Notes: generated by a model not told the origin, from the letters alone. Positions 1 through 5,208 are shown, counted from the stretch's first letter. The stretch is 11,405 bases of DNA from Pseudomonadota bacterium (GCA_023461135.1 JAEWNX010000463.1:1-11405), one strand, 5' to 3'. Numbers and translations: made by a program.

Positions 1-383
1 CGCCGCCTGAACAACTGCGCAGCGCGGGTCTGTCGCGTCAGAAGATCGCCGCAATCCAGGACGTTTCGCGGAAGCGGCTCGACGGCGTCATTCCCGAAGC
101 GCGTCAGCTCACCCGCCTCGGCAACGAAGAAATCATCGAGCGCCTGACAGCCGCACGCGGCGTCGGGCGCTGGACGGTGGAGATGTACCTCATCTTCACG
201 CTCGGCCGCCCTGACGTATTGCCCATCGACGATCTTGGCGTCCGCAAAGGCGCGGAGAAACTCTACCAACGCAGCTTCACGCCAAAGGAACTCGACAAGT
301 ACGGCGCGCGCTGGGCGCCGTGGCGCAGCGCCGCCGCCTGGCACCTCTGGCGTCACATGGACAATTTGGCCGTACCCGATTGA
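1..383 (+). CDS. DNA-3-methyladenine glycosylase, AlkA-like HhH-GPD family (3' part only)
   Basis: The reading frame is open from the window edge (first full codon at base 3) to a TGA at 381-383, so the N-terminal half lies outside the window. The family removes alkylated bases such as 3-methyladenine, starting base-excision repair in the cytoplasm. What is visible is the C-terminal part of the HhH-GPD fold: a helix-hairpin-helix with LTAARGVGRWT (about 144-176), followed by LPIDDLG, whose second Asp (codon 231-233) is at the place of the catalytic aspartate (Asp238 in E. coli AlkA). The WAPWRSAAAWHLWRH segment near the end is also typical of AlkA-type enzymes. The last 31 bases overlap the 3' end of the convergent minus-strand gene. 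Family assignment is firm; substrate range is not shown by the sequence. Confidence 0.9.
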   Translation, partial: PPEQLRSAGLSRQKIAAIQDVSRKRLDGVIPEARQLTRLGNEEIIERLTAARGVGRWTVEMYLIFTLGRPDVLPIDDLGVRKGAEKLYQRSFTPKELDKYGARWAPWRSAAAWHLWRHMDNLAVPD

Positions 384-703
384 TCCGGCGGCTCGGCGCG
401 ATGGTGCATTCCATAATCGCGCACCACGTGCGCCACACGCAGGCGGTAGGCGCTGAAGATATGCGCGCGGCCCTGCGCTTGCGCGGCGCGGTGCGCTTCA
501 AGCGTGCGCCAGGCCGTAACCGCAGCTTCGTCGCGCCAGAAGGACAGCGAGAGGATGCGCTTCTCGTCGCCCAAGCTCTGGAAGCGTTCGATCGAAATGA
601 AGCCGTCGATCTCCGCGAGCAGCGGACGCAGTTCGGCGGCGAGGCGGAAATACTCGTCGCGATGCGCGGCGTGCGGCTCCGCTTCGAAAATCACCGCGAT
701 CAC
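353..703 (-). CDS. Antibiotic biosynthesis monooxygenase (ABM) family protein
   Basis: A 116-aa protein, the usual size of a single ABM-domain (dimeric ferredoxin-like alpha/beta) protein. The pattern fits: an N-terminal strand (IAVIFEAEP), a helix, LLAEIDGFISIERF, then KRILSLSFWRDEAAVTAWR with a following histidine (EAHRAAQAQGR), and a last strand ending VVRDYG. Family members include small cofactor-free oxygenases of quinone-type substrates, heme-degrading enzymes and many of unknown role; no substrate can be read here. The start is taken as GTG at 703-701, which overlaps the upstream NIPSNAP stop codon as GTGA; the reading frame stays open upstream but would lie inside the NIPSNAP gene. 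This overlap indicates translational coupling in a two-gene operon. The 3' end runs 31 bp into the convergent glycosylase gene. Confidence 0.85.
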   Translation of the reverse strand: MIAVIFEAEPHAAHRDEYFRLAAELRPLLAEIDGFISIERFQSLGDEKRILSLSFWRDEAAVTAWRTLEAHRAAQAQGRAHIFSAYRLRVAHVVRDYGMHHRAEPPDQSGTAKLSM

Positions 704-1029
704 GGGCGCACCAGTGGCGCATGCGGGCCGGACACAAGTTTCAGGAAGATGCGATCCTCGCGCCGAATGAAGCGCTCGGTTTGCGCAAATCCGTAGTTTT
801 CCTTGCCGAGCGGATCGGCGGCCAGCCTGGCCCGATACGCCTCGTATGCCGCCAGGCTCTCGATGTTGTACAAAGCGTACGCCGTGGTGAGGGAGCCCTC
901 GTGCGGTGCAAAGTAACCAATTAAGTCCGCGCCACAGCGTGGAATCGCCTGTCCCCAGCTCTGCGCATATTGGGCGAATTGTTCGCGCTTGAACGGATCG
1001 ATTTCGTAACGAATACAACAAGTGAGCAT
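700..1029 (-). CDS. NIPSNAP family protein
   Basis: A 109-aa protein with the NIPSNAP-type alpha/beta ferredoxin-like fold. It begins MLTCCIRYEIDPFKREQFAQ and continues through a WGQAIPRCGADLIGYF segment and YNIESLAAYEAYRARLAADP to RFIRREDRIFLKLV, which is the characteristic order of the family. Bacterial NIPSNAPs are small, usually dimeric proteins of mostly unknown function, structurally related to ABM proteins. The ATG at 1029 has a good Shine-Dalgarno (GGAGG on the minus strand, complement of about 1035-1039). A predicted -10 (TATATC, complement of 1050-1055) lies just upstream. It is the first gene of an operon with the ABM gene and is divergent from an ArsR-type regulator whose candidate operator overlaps its likely -35 region. 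The pairing suggests both proteins act on one small, possibly oxidised, metabolite; that is inference. Confidence 0.85.
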   Translation of the reverse strand: MLTCCIRYEIDPFKREQFAQYAQSWGQAIPRCGADLIGYFAPHEGSLTTAYALYNIESLAAYEAYRARLAADPLGKENYGFAQTERFIRREDRIFLKLVSGPHAPLVRP

Positions 1030-1060
1030 TTTGCCGCCTCCGGGGCCTTGATATAGCGGC

Positions 1061-1089
1061 TTGGCGTCCTCAGATGGTTCGACTAGCAT
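1061..1089 (+). promoter_or_regulatory. Predicted sigma70-type promoter of the ArsR-like gene
   Basis: TTGGCG (1061-1066) and TAGCAT (1084-1089) are separated by exactly 17 bases. Each matches four of six consensus positions. The expected transcription start, about 7 bases after the -10, falls on the A of the ATG at 1096, and no Shine-Dalgarno precedes that ATG. This predicts a leaderless mRNA. Confidence 0.5.
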
Positions 1090-1097
1090 CGAACCAT
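1074..1097. promoter_or_regulatory. Candidate ArsR-type operator (perfect 9+9 bp inverted repeat)
   Basis: ATGGTTCGA at 1074-1082 and TCGAACCAT at 1089-1097 are perfect inverted repeats separated by 6 bases. The right arm includes the first two bases of the regulator's ATG (1096-1098), and the site covers the proposed -10 (1084-1089). The left arm overlaps the expected -35 region of the divergent NIPSNAP promoter. A dyad of this shape beside an ArsR-type winged-helix gene is a typical autoregulatory operator, able to block both promoters. Binding is inferred. Confidence 0.7.
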
Positions 1098-1797
1098 GAA
1101 AGAAGGCCCGGATATCGCGCGCGTGGCGGCAATGGTGGGGGATCCCGCACGCGCAAACATGCTCACCGCGCTGCTCGACGGCGTGGCGCTCACGGCTACC
1201 GAACTCACGCTGGAAGCGGGCGTGACAAAGCAAACTGCGAGCTCGCATTTGGCGAAACTGGAGGACGCGGGCCTGGTCGCCGTGGAAGCGCAGGGCCGGC
1301 ACCGCTACTATCGTCTCGCCGACGCCGACGTTGCGGGTCTGCTCGAAACTTTGATGGGTGTTGCGGCGCGCGCGAAGGCGCTGCGCGCTCGCCCTGGCCC
1401 CAAGGAGCCGGCGCTCCGCCGCGCACGTGTGTGCTACGACCACCTTGCGGGCGAGCTCGGCGTGGCGCTGTTCGACTCGTTCACCAAGAACAAGTGGATC
1501 GCGCCCGGGCCGGAGAAGACGTTCTCGCTAACGCGCCTCGGCCGCGCGAAAGTGTCCACCTTCGTCAGCGAGATCGCCGATCTCGAGGTCGGCGCGCGGC
1601 CGCTTTGCCGTGCGTGCCTCGATTGGAGCGTGCGGCGCCACCACCTCGCCGGCGCTCTCGGCGGCGCCATCCTGGACGAAGTGTTCGACCGCGGCTGGGC
1701 GACGCAGAAGCGCGGCAGCCGCGTGCTCGAGTTCACGCGCGGCGGGGAAGCCGCCTTGAAGCGCGTGTTCATGATTACGGAACCCGCGCCCAATTGA
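1096..1797 (+). CDS. ArsR family winged helix-turn-helix transcriptional regulator
   Basis: A 233-aa regulator. The N-terminal ~80 residues form an ArsR winged helix: IARVAAMVGDPARANMLTAL, then the recognition region ATELTLEAGVTKQTASSHLAKLEDAGLV, and the wing with GRHRYYRLAD. The C-terminal ~150 residues form an extra domain (from about RARVCYDHLAGELGVALFD) found in a longer ArsR subgroup; no clear CxC metal site is seen, though CYDH and CRACLDW cysteines exist. It probably senses a small organic signal rather than a metal. The ATG at 1096 is the earliest in-frame start, because a TAG at 1084 closes the frame upstream. It has no Shine-Dalgarno and lies at the likely transcription start. Divergent from the NIPSNAP-ABM operon with 66 bp between, sharing a perfect dyad: a likely local repressor of that operon and of itself. 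Confidence 0.9.
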   Translation: MKEGPDIARVAAMVGDPARANMLTALLDGVALTATELTLEAGVTKQTASSHLAKLEDAGLVAVEAQGRHRYYRLADADVAGLLETLMGVAARAKALRARPGPKEPALRRARVCYDHLAGELGVALFDSFTKNKWIAPGPEKTFSLTRLGRAKVSTFVSEIADLEVGARPLCRACLDWSVRRHHLAGALGGAILDEVFDRGWATQKRGSRVLEFTRGGEAALKRVFMITEPAPN

Positions 1798-1803
1798 CGT
1801 AAC

Positions 1804-1823
1804 GGGCGCGTGGCCCCGCGCCC
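1804..1823 (+). other. GC-rich hairpin after the ArsR-like gene
   Basis: GGGCGCG (1804-1810) and CGCGCCC (1817-1823) form a perfect 7-bp stem with a 6-base loop, starting 7 bases after the ArsR stop codon. No T-tract follows, so it is not a classical intrinsic terminator. It could still pause RNA polymerase or protect the mRNA end. It lies just upstream of the desaturase promoter. Confidence 0.35.
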
Positions 1824-1830
1824 GCGCCGG

Positions 1831-1839
1831 TGCTATACT
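1831..1839 (+). promoter_or_regulatory. Extended -10 promoter of the desaturase gene
   Basis: TGCTATACT is a TGn-extended -10 with five of six matches to TATAAT. No good -35 lies 16-18 bases upstream (that stretch is GC-rich), as is common for extended -10 promoters. The -10 ends 7 bases before the ATG at 1847, so the expected transcription start lies at or one base before the start codon. No Shine-Dalgarno is present, so a leaderless mRNA is predicted. Confidence 0.6.
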
Positions 1840-1846
1840 GGCGTCC

Positions 1847-2746
1847 ATGCCCGCCGTGGCCCGCATCGATCCCAAGGACGTCTTCACGCCCGAGGAATGG
1901 GCGAAGCTTTCGCCGCGTTCATCGTGGCTGGGGCTTGCGCTGGTGGCGATGTGCTGGGCGCTGATCCTGGCGGCCGGCGCCATGTTCGTGCTCTGGCCGA
2001 ACCCGCTGACCTTCGTGCTGGCGGTCATGCTGATTGGCGCCCGTCAGCTGGGCCTTGCCATTCTGATGCACGACGCCGCGCACGGCGCCTTGCATTCAAA
2101 CCAGAAGGTCAACGATTTCGTCGGCGAGTGGCTGTGTGCGGCGCCGGTCGGCACCAAGCTGCACGCCTACCGCGACTATCATTTGAAGCACCACAAATAC
2201 ACCGAGCAGCCGGAAGACCCCGACCTCGTGCTCTCAGCGCCCTTCCCGATCACCGGCGCTTCACTCTGGCGCAAAGCCGTGCGCGATCTCACGGGCCAGA
2301 CCTTCTTCAAACAGCGCAAGGCGCAGTTCTCGCGCGGCGGCAACGGCCACATCCTGATCGCCAACGGCGTGCTGTTCGCGGGGTTGGCGCTCGCCGGCTA
2401 CTGGTGGGCGTATTTCGCGCTTTGGATCCTGCCGCTGGCGACGTGGTTCCAGCTCGTCACGCGCATCCGCAACATCGCTGAGCACGCCTGCGTCAAAGCC
2501 GAGGACGATCCCTTCACGCATGCGCGCACCACGCTCGCCAATCCGCTGGAGCGCCTTTTCATCGCGCCCTACTGGGTGCACTTCCACGGCGAGCATCACG
2601 TCTTCATGCACGTGCCCTGCTATCGGCTCGAACGCATGCACCGCATGCTGATGGAAAAAGACTATTGGTCGCGCATGAAGCTGTCGGACGGCTATGTCAG
2701 CGTGCTGCGGGAAGCGGCCAGCAAGGCGGCAACGGTCGCGGCTTGA
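1847..2746 (+). CDS. Membrane fatty acid desaturase family protein
   Basis: A 299-aa integral membrane di-iron enzyme that would insert a double bond (or hydroxyl) into an acyl or lipid substrate at the inner membrane. All histidine boxes are present: HDAAH (residues 75-79, with a further His at 83), HLKHH (112-116) and HGEHH (247-251), plus RIRNIAEHA (206-214), common in this bacterial group. Hydrophobic segments occur at about 28-50, 54-74 and 168-205, consistent with four membrane crossings. Length is normal for the short FA_desaturase group without a fused cytochrome b5. The ATG at 1847 is supported by the extended -10 directly upstream. A lipoprotein gene follows after 8 bp. Regiochemistry and substrate (acyl lipid, carotenoid or other) cannot be told from sequence. 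Confidence 0.92.
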   Translation: MPAVARIDPKDVFTPEEWAKLSPRSSWLGLALVAMCWALILAAGAMFVLWPNPLTFVLAVMLIGARQLGLAILMHDAAHGALHSNQKVNDFVGEWLCAAPVGTKLHAYRDYHLKHHKYTEQPEDPDLVLSAPFPITGASLWRKAVRDLTGQTFFKQRKAQFSRGGNGHILIANGVLFAGLALAGYWWAYFALWILPLATWFQLVTRIRNIAEHACVKAEDDPFTHARTTLANPLERLFIAPYWVHFHGEHHVFMHVPCYRLERMHRMLMEKDYWSRMKLSDGYVSVLREAASKAATVAA

Positions 2747-2754
2747 ACTCAACC

Positions 2755-3243
2755 ATGCCTTGGTTCGGGCGCGCGATCGCGCTCGCTGCGCTACTGCTGA
2801 TCTCAGCGTGCAAAGACCCAACGCTGGGGCGGGACGCCGCCAGCGCTCACTTCCGTGCGAACCGCGCAAGCTTCGAGCACATCGTGGAGCAGGCGCAACT
2901 TTGCCAGCCTCCCGATGGTCGCCTAGATACTCAAGCCGACATTCAGTGCTCCTCGCCAACCGGAAATTCACGGGCGCTCATGGAATCCATCCGACAAGCA
3001 CGCGCGCGCTGGATTCGGGTTTTCTATGTTCAGGCGGATGATGAACGTCAGATACACCGCATTCAGATCGCCATTCACGCCTATGGACTGTCATACGCAG
3101 GTGAGATTGAAGCATTTATTTATGAAGTTGAGCCAGCAGAGCAGGCGCAGTACGAACGTATCGATGATGGCCTTGCGGTGGTTGAACGAGAGCCACTAAC
3201 CGATGCTCCCCATCACTGGTATTGGTGGCGAATAGCCCGGTGA
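2755..3243 (+). CDS. Predicted lipoprotein of unknown function
   Basis: A 162-aa protein beginning MPWFGRAIALAALLLISACK: a short basic N-region, a hydrophobic core and a lipobox I-S-A-C with the lipidated Cys at residue 19. I recognise no family in the mature part. It contains two more cysteines (in QLCQPPD and IQCSSP) that could form a disulfide, and an aromatic C-terminus (HHWYWWRIAR). The ATG at 2755 is chosen because it gives a clean signal peptide; the frame stays open upstream inside the desaturase gene but that part is implausible. No obvious Shine-Dalgarno. It starts 8 bp after the desaturase and its TGA overlaps the next gene's GTG, so it probably lies in one transcript with both. 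Bases 3001-3180 are only about 52% GC by my count, well below the neighbours, suggesting recent acquisition or weak selection. Confidence 0.8.
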   Translation: MPWFGRAIALAALLLISACKDPTLGRDAASAHFRANRASFEHIVEQAQLCQPPDGRLDTQADIQCSSPTGNSRALMESIRQARARWIRVFYVQADDERQIHRIQIAIHAYGLSYAGEIEAFIYEVEPAEQAQYERIDDGLAVVEREPLTDAPHHWYWWRIAR

Positions 3244-3884
3244 TCTCCGACATTCCCGCTTTTATCCGCGAGAACACGCGCGTGCTTGCGCCCAGCCATG
3301 TGCCGGAGCTGAAGCTGTATCTGGCCGACGACGCCGTCGCGCTCTGGGAGATGACGGAGGAGCAGCTCGGCGAGCTTGGTCTGCCGCCGCCGTTCTGGGC
3401 GTTCGCATGGGCGGGCGGGCAAGCGCTGGCGCGCTATGTGCTGGATCATCCGGAAACGGTGCGCGGGCGGCGCGTGCTGGATGTTGCGTCGGGCTCCGGG
3501 CTGGTCGCGATCGCTGCGATGAAGGCGGGCGCGGCGTCTGCCATCGCCGTCGACATCGATGCGTTCGCGGCGGACGCCGCCAAGCTGAATGCTGAGCTCA
3601 ATGGCGTTATCGTCGAAACCAGCGACGCCGATCCCGTCGGCAAACCGACAGACGCAGATGTCATCCTCGTCGGCGATCTCTTCTATGATCGCGATCTGGC
3701 GCCGCGCGTGCTCGATTGGCTGATCGCGCTCCAGCGCGACGGCAAACGCGTCCTCATCGGCGATCCCGGCCGCACCTATCTGCCGCGCGACAAACTCGAA
3801 CAAATCGCCGCCTACGACATCCCCGTCACTCGCGCCTTGGAAGATGCGGAAATAAAGCGCGCGGCGGTTTGGCGCCTGTGCTGA
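3240..3884 (+). CDS. Class I SAM-dependent methyltransferase, ETFB lysine methyltransferase-like
   Basis: A 214-aa Rossmann-fold methyltransferase. Motif I is VLDVASGSG (residues 79-87), the acidic end of strand 2 is AVDID (103-107), and the motif IV region is VGDLFYDRDLA (144-154). The upstream segment PFWAFAWAGGQALARY and FIRENTRVLAPSHVPEL near the N-terminus resemble the ETFBKMT (METTL20) and ribosomal protein L11 methyltransferase relatives found in alphaproteobacteria. The likely role is protein lysine methylation, possibly of electron transfer flavoprotein beta; the target is inference. The GTG at 3240 is chosen because it overlaps the lipoprotein stop as GTGA and gives the usual N-terminus; in-frame TTG (3222) and GTG (3225) are alternatives. 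The stop at 3884 directly abuts the stop of the convergent lipoprotein gene. Confidence 0.85.
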   Translation: MISDIPAFIRENTRVLAPSHVPELKLYLADDAVALWEMTEEQLGELGLPPPFWAFAWAGGQALARYVLDHPETVRGRRVLDVASGSGLVAIAAMKAGAASAIAVDIDAFAADAAKLNAELNGVIVETSDADPVGKPTDADVILVGDLFYDRDLAPRVLDWLIALQRDGKRVLIGDPGRTYLPRDKLEQIAAYDIPVTRALEDAEIKRAAVWRLC

Positions 3885-4370
3885 TCACTCGATCGCGCAG
3901 ACGTACATGCGCTCCTGCTCATCCTCCACGCGCGAGGCCGCGTCTTCGCAGACGGCGTTCCAGAGGCGCATGACTTCAGCGCCGACCCCGGCGGAGCGGA
4001 TCTGGATGTCCTCCAGCGACGGCGCGGCCGTCGCCGGTTCGGCGATCCACACCGGCTCGTAAGCGGGACCACACGTCGCTTCCGCGAGGATGCCCTTCGC
4101 GCATAGGCGCGAGCGTTCGAGATTGTATTCCCACACGGTCTCGCGCAAACGCCGCGCCAAGTCGCGTGGATCGGTGACCTCCGGCTCGAGGCCCGACCGT
4201 TCGCTGGTGTGCTCGGCCACCTGGTTGAGCATCACCCCGTAGCGGCCGACCTCAATGTTCAGATCAAACGGATCGGCCGACGTTCCGGGCTCGGGCGGCG
4301 CCTTGGCCTTCTCCCCGGCCTGCCCGCAGGCGGCCAAGCATAGCGCCAATATGAGTGCGCGCAGTTTCAT
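3885..4370 (-). CDS. Predicted lipoprotein of unknown function, cysteine-containing
   Basis: A 161-aa protein with a clear lipoprotein signal: MKLRALILALCLAACGQAG, lipobox L-A-A-C with the lipidated Cys at residue 15. A low-complexity linker rich in Pro, Glu and Lys (EKAKAPPEPGTS) follows, as in lipoproteins that stand off from the membrane. The mature domain has four further cysteines (RLCAKG, ATCGPAY, AVCEDAA, YVCAIE), enough for two disulfides, fitting a periplasmic location. No family recognised. The ATG at 4370 has a strong AAGGAGG Shine-Dalgarno (complement of 4379-4385), but that site is within a perfect hairpin. The stop is immediately adjacent to the stop of the methyltransferase on the other strand. 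The 54-aa gene upstream on the same strand may be co-transcribed (72 bp gap). Confidence 0.85.
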   Translation of the reverse strand: MKLRALILALCLAACGQAGEKAKAPPEPGTSADPFDLNIEVGRYGVMLNQVAEHTSERSGLEPEVTDPRDLARRLRETVWEYNLERSRLCAKGILAEATCGPAYEPVWIAEPATAAPSLEDIQIRSAGVGAEVMRLWNAVCEDAASRVEDEQERMYVCAIE

Positions 4371-4376
4371 GGGGCC

Positions 4377-4394
4377 GCCTCCTTGGTTGGAGGC
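4377..4394 (-). promoter_or_regulatory. Shine-Dalgarno-sequestering hairpin before the minus-strand lipoprotein
   Basis: Read on the minus strand, GCCTCC - AACCAA - GGAGGC forms a perfect 6-bp stem with a 6-base loop. The 3' arm contains the GGAGG of the lipoprotein's Shine-Dalgarno, and the start codon follows 6 bases after the stem. Folding would hide the ribosome site. It may be a thermosensor-like or protein-controlled switch, or chance in GC-rich DNA. Confidence 0.45.
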
Positions 4395-4405
4395 AAGCTT
4401 AGCGG

Positions 4406-4434
4406 GGCGGGGCGCGCCGCCGCCAGTTTTTGTT
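4406..4434 (+). terminator. Candidate intrinsic terminator (plus strand)
   Basis: GGCGG (4406-4410) can pair with CCGCC (4420-4424) or 4417-4421, and is followed after AG by TTTTTGTT (4427-4434). It is oriented to stop plus-strand transcription, yet the nearest upstream plus gene, the methyltransferase, ended about 520 bp earlier and no terminator is seen at that gene's end. The stem is only 5 bp, so this is moderate evidence. Confidence 0.45.
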
Positions 4435-4442
4435 AAGAGAGC

Positions 4443-4607
4443 TTAGCGGTCGACGGTGGGCGCGAGCGCGTTGTAGCCGCCGTCGAATTCCAAGAGATCG
4501 ATGCGCATCGCGCGCCGGACGAGCGTTATCGCGACGACCAGGAAGCCCGTGCTTCCGATCGCCGCGATCATCGCCCAAGCGACGCCCCAGAAACTAGCGT
4601 CGTTCAT
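4443..4607 (-). CDS. Small single-pass membrane protein, 54 aa, unknown function
   Basis: An open frame runs from ATG at 4607-4605 (minus) to TAA at 4445-4443 and encodes 54 residues starting MNDASFWGVAWAMIAAIGST. Residues about 7-30 form one hydrophobic helix, followed by a basic stretch RRAMR (31-35) that marks the cytoplasmic side under the positive-inside rule, then a short acidic/polar tail with LLEFDGGYNALAPTVDR. A G-rich purine stretch (GGGTTGGGTGGA) sits directly before the ATG, which is close for a Shine-Dalgarno. It fills an otherwise empty stretch and uses GC-rich third positions like its neighbours, which supports coding. Same strand as the lipoprotein 72 bp downstream. No family recognised; it could be an accessory subunit of a membrane complex. 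Confidence 0.6.
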   Translation of the reverse strand: MNDASFWGVAWAMIAAIGSTGFLVVAITLVRRAMRIDLLEFDGGYNALAPTVDR

Positions 4608-4757
4608 TCCACCCAACCCTGCCTTCGAGGCGTCTTGTTGAAGGCACTATGACGTGGCTCGGTGAACGCTGAGTTTCCGAAAGCAAAACGAAACGTTGAA
4701 ATGCAGCTTGGGGACAAGGGCGCGAACGGCTAGTGCTGAGCGCGAGGGAGTGGGTCG
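4608..4757. other. Divergent intergenic region between the 54-aa gene and the MAPEG gene
   Basis: These 150 bases separate two divergent membrane-protein genes and contain an AT-richer core at about 4672-4703. An inverted repeat TGCCTTC (4620-4626) / GAAGGCA (4640-4646), extendable to 9 pairs with one G-T wobble, lies just upstream of the 54-aa gene and may be an operator or a leader hairpin. No convincing -35/-10 pair is visible on either strand; TTGGGG-N17-TAGTGC (4708-4736) toward the MAPEG gene is weak. Confidence 0.4.
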
Positions 4758-5162
4758 ATGCAGTTGCTGGAAGCCGCCGCCGTTTATGCCGGCGTAAACA
4801 TCCTTATTCTCTTGGTGCTCTCAGTGCTGGTGGTCGGCGGCCGGCAGAAGCACAAGATACGGTTGGGCGACGCCGGCAACGAAGACTTCCTGCGCGCCCA
4901 GCGCGCGCACGCGAACGCCGCAGAATACATCCCTGCGGGCATTGTCGGGCTCGTCACGCTGGCGCTGTTCGATCCGGTGACGTCGCCGCTCTTTTTGCAC
5001 GCCTGTGGATTATTGCTCACCGGCGGTCGCATCATCCACGCCATCGGCCTGCACACGGGCGTGCTCAACGCCGGACGCGTGACCGGCATGGCGCTGACCT
5101 GGCTCGCCTTCCTGATGATCGGCGGCGGACTGCTTTACGCAGGGTTGAGCCAGCAGCTCTGA
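4758..5162 (+). CDS. MAPEG family membrane protein
   Basis: A 134-aa protein with four predicted membrane helices (about residues 5-27, 57-72, 75-98 and 107-130), the normal layout of the MAPEG superfamily (membrane-associated proteins in eicosanoid and glutathione metabolism). The family signature is visible in FLRAQRAHANAAEYIPAG (44-61), corresponding to the conserved loop ERxxRAHxNxxE seen in microsomal glutathione transferases. Bacterial relatives are thought to conjugate or reduce lipid hydroperoxides with glutathione, but many are uncharacterised. The ATG at 4758 is preceded by a purine-rich GAGGGAG Shine-Dalgarno at about 4743-4749. It ends 46 bp before tldE/pmbA; co-transcription is possible, but a dyad and a weak promoter lie in between. 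Confidence 0.85.
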   Translation: MQLLEAAAVYAGVNILILLVLSVLVVGGRQKHKIRLGDAGNEDFLRAQRAHANAAEYIPAGIVGLVTLALFDPVTSPLFLHACGLLLTGGRIIHAIGLHTGVLNAGRVTGMALTWLAFLMIGGGLLYAGLSQQL

Positions 5163-5173
5163 TCCTGGCGCGA

Positions 5174-5202
5174 TTGCCCCAGCGGGGCCGAGCGCCCATG
5201 TT
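5174..5202 (+). promoter_or_regulatory. Weak predicted promoter before tldE/pmbA
   Basis: TTGCCC (5174-5179) and CATGTT (5197-5202) are separated by 17 bases, and the ATG at 5209 lies 6 bases after the -10. The -35 matches four and the -10 three of six consensus positions. The spacing reproduces that of the ArsR-like and desaturase promoters, with no Shine-Dalgarno, so a leaderless start is again possible. Confidence 0.3.
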
Positions 5203-5208
5203 CGGCCC
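5185..5208. repeat. Inverted repeat abutting the tldE/pmbA start codon
   Basis: GGGCCGA (5185-5191) and TCGGCCC (5202-5208) are perfect 7-bp inverted repeats with a 10-base spacer. The right arm ends exactly one base before the ATG. One-turn spacing suits a dimeric regulator; as RNA it could form a hairpin if the mRNA begins upstream, for example by read-through from the MAPEG gene. Confidence 0.4.

Noticed and set aside
1804..1823. Intrinsic terminator after the ArsR-like gene
   Set aside because: The stem is perfect but no T-tract follows, so it is listed only as a hairpin.
1528..2028. Minus-strand frames of 119-166 codons opposite the ArsR-like and desaturase genes
   Set aside because: They have no recognisable domain and lie over well-supported genes on the plus strand.
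4396..4449. 10-bp direct repeat AGCTTAGCGG at 4396-4405 and 4440-4449
   Set aside because: Only two copies, no further copies nearby, and one includes the small gene's stop codon; likely chance.
4708..4736. TTGGGG-N17-TAGTGC promoter for the MAPEG gene
   Set aside because: Spacing is right but both boxes match consensus poorly; too weak to call.
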